Positions 17,460-24,232 of a DNA stretch of 64,000 nt are shown piece by piece. This DNA comes from a virus. Position numbers and translations under genes: made by a program. Below the pieces are notes generated by a model. It was not told the DNA's origin and searched no databases. It saw nothing but the letters and a program-made list of their open reading frames with translations. The stretch is taken from positions 1 through 64,000 of the IMG/VR virus record IMGVR_UViG_3300044675_005482, one strand, 5' to 3'. How positions within the stretch are numbered: position 1 is the stretch's first letter; every line of letters begins with the position of its first letter.

Positions 17460-19310
17460 ATGGGTAAAAAAGTTGGAATTCAAGCATCAGCCGCTGGAGA
17501 TTTTGAAGCGCCATTAGCGCCTCTTAATCCCGTAGCAACAGATGTTGGAACTAACAGACTTTTTAATAATGGAGCTGCTACAGTATCTTTTTCTATTGAC
17601 CCATTAAGTACAGTACCTACTGCCTTTGTAGTAACATCTAGCCCAGGAAACTTTACTGGAGAAGGATCAGCATCACCAATTACGGTTTCTGGATTACAAA
17701 GTAATGTAAATTACACATTTAAAGTAACTGCAAGCAATGCCAATGGAAACTCAGTAGAATCAGTTGCATCTAATCAAATATTGGTAACAACTGTTCCAGG
17801 TGTTCCAAGAACACCAAGCGCATCTTCTTCAACAGCAGATCAGGACACAGTGACATGGACTGCACCAGCAAATGATGGCGGAAAACCAATTGCAAGTTAT
17901 ACAGTTAGCTCAAGTGATACTTCTGCTCAATTACCAAAATCTATATTTAAGCAGATGTCTGGCGGTTCAGGACAAACAACTATTAACGTTGACGACAATG
18001 TTGGATTAGTAGTAGGCAATAAGGTTACTGGAATAGGAATTGGTACAAATGCAGCAATTCAAGCTATCAATGGAACAACAATAACATTAACTGTTGCAAA
18101 TTCTGGAAATGTTCCATTACAAGATGGTAAGTTTACAGATCATGCTGATACTCAAACAGGACCTATTTATTTAAATGCCACATCTCCATTAGTAATTTCA
18201 GAATTAGGTGGAACATCTCAGTCATATAACATTGTTGCTATTAATGCTAATGGAACTTCCGTTCCAGCAATTACATCACAAGTAACTACATTCTTTTCCC
18301 CACCACGCTTCTTTGGGCCACCAGCATTCTTTACGCCACCACAATTCTTTACGCCACCACAATTCTTTAGTCCTCCAAGCTTCTTTTCACCACCAAGCTT
18401 CTTTTCACCACCAGGATTCTTCTCTCCACCACGCTTCTTTTCACCACCAGGATTCTTCTCTCCACCACGCTTCTTCGGTCCTCCATTCTTCTTTGGGCCC
18501 CCAGTATTCTTTGGACCTCCAGTATTCTTTTCCCCACCTAGATTTTTCTCCCCACCAGGTTTCTTTTCACCACCAGTTTTCTTTGGTCCTCCACGATTCT
18601 TCGGCCCTCCAGGATTCTTCGGCCCTCCAGCATTCTTTACACCTCCACGCTTCTTCGGCCCCCCAGGATTCTTTGGCCCACCAGGGTTCTTCTCACCACC
18701 AAGATTCTTCTCACCACCTAGATTCTTCGGCCCACCAGGGTTCTTCTCACCACCAAGATTCTTCTCACCACCTAGATTTTGCATTCAAGAGGACACACCA
18801 GTTCTTACAAAAGACGGGTACAAAAAGGCAAAGGATATTTCTATTGGAGATACTCTATCAACACTTACTTTTGATGAAATAACACATGGAGCAGATAACT
18901 GTGCCTATGGGGTAGTTACAGTAGAGTGTTCAGAAATAGTAAACTCATGGTCTGTTGATGAATTAAAAAATTATAAGACGCTAGACTCCAAGGTTACTAA
19001 TATTTTAACTGAAACTCATTACAAAACTGTTGTTATTAATGACGATCAGACAAAAAGATTCTCTTTTAAAGAAGATGTTTTAATTCACAGAGACAATAAA
19101 TATGTTATTGTAACGGTTGAAAACCTTTCTGTAGGAGATTCGCTAGTTATTTATTCAGAAGGCTCTATTAGTTTAGTTCCAATAACTAGTTTAACATCTA
19201 TAAAAGAAAAAACAAATACAATTCTTTTCTATAGAGAGCCATACGGCATGATTGTTGCTGGAGGTATGCTTGCATACAATGGATGTCCAGTCCATATGTT
19301 GACTAACTAG
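17460..19310 (+). CDS. Fn3 / FFxPP-repeat / Hint autoprocessing protein
   Basis: A 616-residue three-part protein. Residues about 15-275 are fibronectin-III-like, the second domain broken by a glycine-rich insertion. Residues 278-439 are 27 uninterrupted FFxPPx hexapeptides (x mostly Ser, Gly or Thr). Residues 441-616 form a Hint (intein-like) domain: block A begins at Cys441 with CIQEDTPVLTKDG and KAKDISIGD; block B is TETH (517-520); the final block is MIVAGGMLAYNG with Asn607. The penultimate His of true inteins is Tyr606 and only nine residues follow Asn607, so N-terminal cleavage or transfer at Phe440/Cys441 seems likelier than splicing. Next to it is an operon of five prolyl-hydroxylase-like genes, making the 54 repeat prolines an obvious candidate substrate. 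That link is inference. Confidence 0.8.
   Translation: MGKKVGIQASAAGDFEAPLAPLNPVATDVGTNRLFNNGAATVSFSIDPLSTVPTAFVVTSSPGNFTGEGSASPITVSGLQSNVNYTFKVTASNANGNSVESVASNQILVTTVPGVPRTPSASSSTADQDTVTWTAPANDGGKPIASYTVSSSDTSAQLPKSIFKQMSGGSGQTTINVDDNVGLVVGNKVTGIGIGTNAAIQAINGTTITLTVANSGNVPLQDGKFTDHADTQTGPIYLNATSPLVISELGGTSQSYNIVAINANGTSVPAITSQVTTFFSPPRFFGPPAFFTPPQFFTPPQFFSPPSFFSPPSFFSPPGFFSPPRFFSPPGFFSPPRFFGPPFFFGPPVFFGPPVFFSPPRFFSPPGFFSPPVFFGPPRFFGPPGFFGPPAFFTPPRFFGPPGFFGPPGFFSPPRFFSPPRFFGPPGFFSPPRFFSPPRFCIQEDTPVLTKDGYKKAKDISIGDTLSTLTFDEITHGADNCAYGVVTVECSEIVNSWSVDELKNYKTLDSKVTNILTETHYKTVVINDDQTKRFSFKEDVLIHRDNKYVIVTVENLSVGDSLVIYSEGSISLVPITSLTSIKEKTNTILFYREPYGMIVAGGMLAYNGCPVHMLTN
18291..18776 (+). repeat. 27 x 18-bp coding tandem repeat (FFxPPx)
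   Basis: An exact multiple of 18 bp (486 bp) encodes 27 consecutive FFxPPx hexapeptides. Position 3 is Ser 14 times, Gly 10 times and Thr 3 times; position 6 varies (Arg, Gly, Val, Ala, Gln, Ser, Phe). Synonymous changes among copies show long maintenance of the peptide, while some neighbouring copies are nearly identical in DNA, which implies continuing expansion or contraction. Confidence 0.95.
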
Positions 19311-19327
19311 ATATTAAATGCTAAAGT
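19299..19327 (+). promoter_or_regulatory. Leaderless promoter of the 2OG-dioxygenase operon
   Basis: TTGACT (19299-19304), 17-bp spacer, extended TGc and TAAAGT (19322-19327). The ATG begins seven bases after the -10, exactly where transcription should start, and no ribosome site is present. The operon therefore has its own promoter, inside the end of the Hint gene, and probably starts with a leaderless mRNA. Confidence 0.7.
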
Positions 19328-19333
19328 AGTAAC

Positions 19334-19948
19334 ATGAATAAAATAGAAATATTCCCAGGAATATGGAAATTCGAGAATGTCTTTGACAAGTCATTTGATA
19401 TAGTAAATAAAATTGAAAAAGCTGTATCAAAAGGAGAATGCTCTTGGGCTAAAGCTCAAGTTGGTTTGGAAGAAACAGACACAGAATATAGAGACTGCTA
19501 CGACTTTAAGCTAAGCGACCTTGGAAAAGACCATAAAGTTTATAAGCATGTTTATGAATCTCAAAAGCCATACGTAGATGCATATTGTGATTACTACCAA
19601 ATAAAAATGGGATTTTGGGAATGGACCAATGTTGTTAAATATGGGCCAGGTCAATATTTTAAAGAGCATGCCGATCATGGCTGGTCTTATGTATCTACAG
19701 TTTCATTAGTATCTTATCCAAACGATGACTATGTTGGAGGAGAATTAGCTTTTCCAAAATTAAAAATATTTGAAAAGCCAAAGGCTGGGGATCTTTATAT
19801 ATTCCCATCTACTTATTTGTTTTCTCACGTAGCAATGCCAGTAAGGTCTGGCACTAAGTATTCATTTGTAACAATGCTAGATTATAATGATGATACTCAT
19901 ACTGTAGAGTATGAAGAATATATAGACAGAAAGTATGGTATTAAATAA
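19334..19948 (+). CDS. Prolyl-4-hydroxylase-like 2OG-Fe(II) dioxygenase 1
   Basis: A 204-residue double-stranded beta-helix dioxygenase of the prolyl-4-hydroxylase type, expected to use Fe(II), 2-oxoglutarate and O2 to hydroxylate a side chain. All catalytic residues are present: HxD (His112, Asp114), distal His165, and Lys175 in SGTKYS for 2-oxoglutarate. The core YVGGELAFP (133-141) and KAGDLYIFPS (150-159) fit the family. First gene of the operon. It is most like the next gene (shared KYGP, DHG.SY, SHxAMPV motifs), so the two are recent paralogs. The substrate is not shown by sequence; the adjacent proline-rich repeat protein is the best candidate. Confidence 0.88.
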   Translation: MNKIEIFPGIWKFENVFDKSFDIVNKIEKAVSKGECSWAKAQVGLEETDTEYRDCYDFKLSDLGKDHKVYKHVYESQKPYVDAYCDYYQIKMGFWEWTNVVKYGPGQYFKEHADHGWSYVSTVSLVSYPNDDYVGGELAFPKLKIFEKPKAGDLYIFPSTYLFSHVAMPVRSGTKYSFVTMLDYNDDTHTVEYEEYIDRKYGIK

Positions 19949-20646
19949 TGTTTTCTCCAAATGCGGAATATCTACATTACGGAATTGTTGTTTATAGAGA
20001 TGTTTTTACAAAAGAAATGGACCTTGTAAACAGGCTGGAAAAATCTTTAAGTAAAAGCGAAGGAAAATATCAGTGGAATCAATCTCAAACTGGGTATGCA
20101 CATACAGACCTTAAGTACAGAGATGCCCATGATTTTAAAATTAAAAGAAATGACGACGATAGCCTAATGCTATCAATGCAATATGTAAGCAAAGAAGACA
20201 GAAAAGAGGCCGAGCTTGAGCTAGAAAAAATTTGGGAAGACTCATATACTGCACAACTAAAGCCAGTAGAAGAATACCGAAATGCTTTTGGTCTTGCTCC
20301 ATTAAACTATTGGGAATCATTTAACTTTGTTAAGTATGGCCCAAACCAGCATTTCCAAGTTCATTCAGATCACGGATATTCATATATTTGTGTTCTTTCT
20401 TCAGTCGGATATATTAATGATGATTATGAAGGCGGAGAACTCTTCTTTGATAAGTTTAACTTAAAAATTAAGCCTAAGGCTGGAGACTTGTATCTTTTCC
20501 CATCGTCATATATATATTCGCACTCTGCAATGCCAGTAACTAGCGGAACAAAATATTCTATAGTAACAATGCTTGATTATCTTGAGGCCCCACATACTCC
20601 AGATTATCGTGAAATTGAAAAAAGATATACTGAAGGTTATGTATAA
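19948..20646 (+). CDS. Prolyl-4-hydroxylase-like 2OG-Fe(II) dioxygenase 2
   Basis: A 232-residue paralog of dioxygenase 1 with complete active-site residues: His139, Asp141, distal His192 and Lys202 (TSGTKYS). It differs by an insertion of about 25 acidic and charged residues (about 75-100) before the core. Its ATG overlaps the stop of dioxygenase 1 by one base (TAATG). Keeping two close copies with intact catalytic sites suggests different substrate residues or sequence contexts rather than redundancy. Confidence 0.88.
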   Translation: MFSPNAEYLHYGIVVYRDVFTKEMDLVNRLEKSLSKSEGKYQWNQSQTGYAHTDLKYRDAHDFKIKRNDDDSLMLSMQYVSKEDRKEAELELEKIWEDSYTAQLKPVEEYRNAFGLAPLNYWESFNFVKYGPNQHFQVHSDHGYSYICVLSSVGYINDDYEGGELFFDKFNLKIKPKAGDLYLFPSSYIYSHSAMPVTSGTKYSIVTMLDYLEAPHTPDYREIEKRYTEGYV

Positions 20647-21358
20647 AATACAGGCATACAGAGCAGCTGAAAATTACGCTACCTTAGCCCCTCTTGGGGT
20701 TAAGAGAGATTGGATGGAGCAAACACATGAAAGACATGCTTATACCTGTTTTCCAGTAACTCTTACAAATGGGATGGGCTGGAGTCTTTCTTTCCCAGAA
20801 GATATAACATTTGTATGGGATGGCAAATCTGATTCATCTAAAGATCATGTTAAAATTTTAGCTGGGCATAAATATTGTTATACAGAAAGAGCTAATGCAA
20901 CTATTAGCTTTAAAACTGGATTAACATTTAGAACAGAGGACAACGTTAGCTTACTAGGCATGCCAGCACCAAACTATTTTATTGATGGTGCTCAACCATT
21001 TACTACCGTAATTAGCACTTCATTTTTTACAGCAGAGTTTCCAGTAGCATGGAGAATTACAAAACCATATACCCCAATAACAATTCCAGCAGGATACCCA
21101 GTAATATCACTATTGCCAATATCTCTTAAAAACTTACAGGATTCAGAAATAGATATAGTCCCAATTAAGGATATGCCAAGATCCCCATATGCTGATCAAT
21201 ATAATCAAACAGACCATATTAAGTTTGTATCAAAAGTAGCTGAAGAAGGAAAATGGACTAATTTTTACCGTGATGCAGTGGACTATATGGGAAATAAATT
21301 AGGACAGCATGAAGTTAAAAGCTTAAAGCTTAAAGTTAATGGAGGAGATAATGCCTAA
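20639..21358 (+). CDS. Uncharacterised beta-rich protein, paralog A
   Basis: A 239-residue protein with no function I can name with confidence; it faintly resembles DUF6065-type proteins. It has GMGWSLSFPEDITFVWDG (about 46-63) and a later PAGYPVISLLPIS motif. Both have counterparts in the next gene (GYTLLTPTDIMFV and PKGTPYAQIIPIK), so the two are paralogs, probably of a jelly-roll or cupin-like fold. I start it at the ATG at 20639, seven bases before the upstream stop, after gaagg. Its place inside a run of dioxygenases suggests the same pathway. Confidence 0.6.
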   Translation: MYKIQAYRAAENYATLAPLGVKRDWMEQTHERHAYTCFPVTLTNGMGWSLSFPEDITFVWDGKSDSSKDHVKILAGHKYCYTERANATISFKTGLTFRTEDNVSLLGMPAPNYFIDGAQPFTTVISTSFFTAEFPVAWRITKPYTPITIPAGYPVISLLPISLKNLQDSEIDIVPIKDMPRSPYADQYNQTDHIKFVSKVAEEGKWTNFYRDAVDYMGNKLGQHEVKSLKLKVNGGDNA

Positions 21359-22091
21359 AATTAAATTTGGGTCTGCAAGGCCATACAATAATCAAGAAGA
21401 ATTTAAAGAGTTGGCTCCAGCTCCTATTAAAAAATTTATGCCAGAATGGTGGAATAAGGCAACAAAATACTGGCTTGGTGACGATGGAGAATACATTCCA
21501 GCTCAATATCCTCATCAAGAGCCAGAAGAAAGATCACTTGGTTTTAAATCATGCCCAGCATTATTAGATGTGTTTAGTACTGGATACACACTGCTTACTC
21601 CTACCGACATAATGTTTGTTCAATATGAAGGCGAACCTTATATGAAAATTGATGAGCAGTTTAAAGATTTTTGTGATGCAAGGCATGCAATGCCACAATT
21701 TGTTAATCCAGCAGGATACCATGCAAAACATTTTCATTGGTGGCCAAATTGGGGAATAGAATTGCCTACTGGATATAGCGCATTAATTACAAGCCCGTTA
21801 AATAGGTTCGATTTACCTTTTTTAACCGTGGCTGGTATAATTGACAGTGATAGGTATCCTATGCCAGGATTAACTCCATTTTTCCTAAAAGAAGGATTTT
21901 CTGGACTAGTCCCAAAGGGAACTCCGTATGCACAGATTATTCCAATTAAAAGAGAAGACTGGGAGTCGGAGCACATTTATTATACAACACAACAGATGTA
22001 TGATAGGCATGAAGAAACAACAAAAAAATATAGAGTCGCTTTCGGCGGCATTTATAAAATGAAAACGTGGATAAAAAAGAATTATAACTAG
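21351..22091 (+). CDS. Uncharacterised beta-rich protein, paralog B
   Basis: A 246-residue paralog of the preceding protein. Distinctive segments are FMPEWWNKA (about 28-36), GYTLLTPTDIMFV (about 75-87), YHAKHFHWWPNWG (about 123-135), TSPLNRFDLPF and KGTPYAQIIPIKREDWE. The HxxHFHWWP cluster could bind metal, but no full 2OG-dioxygenase facial triad is evident. The chosen ATG at 21351 is preceded by ggaggag; it overlaps the upstream gene by eight bases. Function is unknown; a role in the neighbouring hydroxylation pathway is inference from position. Confidence 0.6.
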   Translation: MPKIKFGSARPYNNQEEFKELAPAPIKKFMPEWWNKATKYWLGDDGEYIPAQYPHQEPEERSLGFKSCPALLDVFSTGYTLLTPTDIMFVQYEGEPYMKIDEQFKDFCDARHAMPQFVNPAGYHAKHFHWWPNWGIELPTGYSALITSPLNRFDLPFLTVAGIIDSDRYPMPGLTPFFLKEGFSGLVPKGTPYAQIIPIKREDWESEHIYYTTQQMYDRHEETTKKYRVAFGGIYKMKTWIKKNYN

Positions 22092-22100
22092 GAGATAAAA

Positions 22101-22826
22101 ATGGCATTTGAAAGTACAATTAGCGCAGACAATATACAAAACTATGACGCTTTAATAGAAGGCAAAAACGTAAGAACTGCTAGAAAGTCTATTACGCCGT
22201 CTGGATATTTTGGTGAGGGTCCAGAAATGATTGGCGAAATTGAAAACTTTCTTACAGAAGAAGAATGCGACTTCCTCGAAGACTTTGCTAGAAACAATAA
22301 GATTTGGGATGTTACAGAATCTCATTACAATGAAAATGGAACAATAATCTATGATCACCGTCCATGGGAAAATAGAGTTGCAACTCTTAACACATTAGAG
22401 AAAGCAAATCCAGAAGTAGTTAAAATGCTACGTGAAATTATTGCAAGACTTAAGCCAGAAATTGAAAAGTTTTTTAATGTGGCTGAAGCAGAACCAACAA
22501 ACCCAGCAATTGTAAGATGGCCAGTTGGCACTTTTCAGTTTCCGCATGCAGACAAAGAGCTGCATGAGGGTCCAGATGCTGGAACGGAAAATGATTTTCC
22601 ATGGTATGACCTAGGAACCATATTTTATTTAAACGATGATTTTGAAGGTGGAGAGCTTCATTTCCCTAGACAGCAAATTGCATTTAAGCCAAAAAGACGT
22701 GCAGTATACTTTTTCCCAGGAGACAAGAACTACATTCATGGAGTAGACAAAGTAACGGCTGGAACAAGATATACATCACCATGGTTTTGGACAATTAGAC
22801 AACTAACAAAGGAAAACAATGCTTAA
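22101..22826 (+). CDS. Prolyl-4-hydroxylase-like 2OG-Fe(II) dioxygenase 3
   Basis: A 241-residue P4H-type dioxygenase with intact residues His149, Asp151, distal His213 and Arg223 (AGTRYTS). Core motifs are FYLNDDFEGGELHFP (175-189) and FKPKRRAVYFFPGD (195-208). The N-terminal helical part contains the common IENFLTEEECDFLEDF segment (47-62) of this family, lacking in copies 1 and 2, so it belongs to a different subgroup. Ribosome site aggagat precedes the ATG. Its end overlaps the next gene by eight bases. Confidence 0.9.
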   Translation: MAFESTISADNIQNYDALIEGKNVRTARKSITPSGYFGEGPEMIGEIENFLTEEECDFLEDFARNNKIWDVTESHYNENGTIIYDHRPWENRVATLNTLEKANPEVVKMLREIIARLKPEIEKFFNVAEAEPTNPAIVRWPVGTFQFPHADKELHEGPDAGTENDFPWYDLGTIFYLNDDFEGGELHFPRQQIAFKPKRRAVYFFPGDKNYIHGVDKVTAGTRYTSPWFWTIRQLTKENNA

Positions 22827-23559
22827 TCCAGAATTAATAGAAAAGTATCCTGGCATCAAGGAGTGGAAAGATGACGTATACACAATAGAAAATTTTATAA
22901 CGGAACAAGAATCTGAAGCTATGATTAAATATTTAGAATCTTTAGTTAGCAGTGGCAGATTAAAATGGAATCAGATTTCTTTTTACGACTCATTTGCTAT
23001 GGGGTTTTGGGACTCAGATCCAACTCTACCAGAATTTGGATTGCCAGAAGATTACTTTAACAGATTAAAATTTAGATTTAAAAAAGCTGGAGAAGATATT
23101 TTTGGTCATAAGTTTGCAGAGATTAGCTATCATGCACAGAAGTGGATAGAAGGAGCATTTGCTGACTTCCATTCAGATAATTCTAAAGATGGAAAGCCAA
23201 CAGCATTTGAAAGAAGTCGATATGCTGGATTCTTGTATTTAAATGATGATTTTGAGGGTGGAATATTAAACTTTCAACACTATGACATTGCAATAAAACC
23301 TCAAGTTGGACTTATAGCAATATTTAAAGGCGGTCATGGAAACGAGCATGAGGTTACTCAAGTTAAAAATATTAAACGTGAAAGATACACCATAGGTTCA
23401 TTTTGGGATGATGCTAGAATGGAATATACAGATGAGCAAAGACAACGCTGGGCAGATGAACTAGCTGAAACTAGAAAAGAACAAGACGTCCAATATGATG
23501 AGTGGGCTAAAGATAAAGAAATTGGCAATGTTCCAGTTTATAAAGGAAAAGGTGAATAA
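22819..23559 (+). CDS. Prolyl-4-hydroxylase-like 2OG-Fe(II) dioxygenase 4
   Basis: A 246-residue member with ENFITEQESEAMIKYLESL (24-42), His118 and Asp120 of the HxD motif, LYLNDDFEGGILNF (139-152), distal His177 and a basic RERY (187-190). It lacks the GGEL glutamate (GGIL instead) and has an Arg-rich, charged C-terminal tail of about 45 residues absent from its siblings. The spacing from distal His to the basic residue is two longer than in the others. It may be the most specialised copy. Confidence 0.85.
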   Translation: MLNPELIEKYPGIKEWKDDVYTIENFITEQESEAMIKYLESLVSSGRLKWNQISFYDSFAMGFWDSDPTLPEFGLPEDYFNRLKFRFKKAGEDIFGHKFAEISYHAQKWIEGAFADFHSDNSKDGKPTAFERSRYAGFLYLNDDFEGGILNFQHYDIAIKPQVGLIAIFKGGHGNEHEVTQVKNIKRERYTIGSFWDDARMEYTDEQRQRWADELAETRKEQDVQYDEWAKDKEIGNVPVYKGKGE

Positions 23560-24224
23560 TGTATATATATGCTAAGGATATAGAAAAAGATGTTGAAATA
23601 CTAGAAGGAAAAATATTCATCTTCAAAGATGCAATTAGTAATACCAGTTTAATTCACGAAGAGCTAGACAGCATAGATGAAAATTACGAAGACGAGACTA
23701 GCCCAAGACAAATTGGTCCATGGATTGAATGGAAATCAAATGATGATGACACAGTGTATGGAAAGCAAAAGGTTGGACTATTTACTTTTAGCAAAGAAGT
23801 ATCGAAGATGTCATTTGGAGACAAGATGGCCAAAGACCTTTGTGACACTGTGTTAAAGTGTGCAACAGGTTTATCTGAGGCATATTTTAAAACATTAAAT
23901 ATAGAAGAAGTACCACACCTTCCAGAAAGATTTGAAATAAAAGTTTACGATACTGGCACCGACATGGGAGCCCATTATGATAGACATCCATTTCCAAACA
24001 ACGAAACAATTTTGTCTGCAGTAATTTATCTAAATGATGATTACGAGGGCGGAGAGCTTCATTTCCACAACCAAGATATTACAATTAAGCCAGAAGCTGG
24101 AACGGTTATATTTTTCCCATCTACTGAAGATTTTACACACTCTTCAAAGAAAATAGAGTCTGGTAAAAAACATGCAATCCCGCTATTCTTTTACAAAAAT
24201 CCAGAAAATCCACAAAATAATTAG
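23559..24224 (+). CDS. Prolyl-4-hydroxylase-like 2OG-Fe(II) dioxygenase 5
   Basis: A 221-residue P4H-type dioxygenase with His139, Asp141, distal His194 and Lys204 (SGKKHA). YLNDDYEGGELHFH (157-170) and IKPEAGTVIFFPS (176-188) form the core. The N-terminal half is acidic. The ATG overlaps the upstream stop by one base, as with the rest of the operon. It is the last dioxygenase; the following LamG protein may be in the same transcript. Confidence 0.9.
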   Translation: MYIYAKDIEKDVEILEGKIFIFKDAISNTSLIHEELDSIDENYEDETSPRQIGPWIEWKSNDDDTVYGKQKVGLFTFSKEVSKMSFGDKMAKDLCDTVLKCATGLSEAYFKTLNIEEVPHLPERFEIKVYDTGTDMGAHYDRHPFPNNETILSAVIYLNDDYEGGELHFHNQDITIKPEAGTVIFFPSTEDFTHSSKKIESGKKHAIPLFFYKNPENPQNN

Positions 24225-24232
24225 GGGGACGT

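Noticed and set aside
18291-18776. Short direct repeats that might be a CRISPR array
   Set aside because: The period is exactly 18 bp with no spacers, it is in frame with a coding gene, and it encodes a regular hexapeptide.
18218-18784. A long minus-strand open frame of Gly/Lys repeats and another plus-strand frame over the same region
   Set aside because: They are shadows of the 18-bp FFxPPx repeat, which lacks stop codons in several frames. There is no ribosome site or promoter, and synonymous variation follows the plus-strand hexapeptide frame.
17460-19310. Homing intein splicing two structural protein parts
   Set aside because: No endonuclease domain, the penultimate His is Tyr, and only nine residues follow the terminal Asn, so there is no meaningful C-extein.
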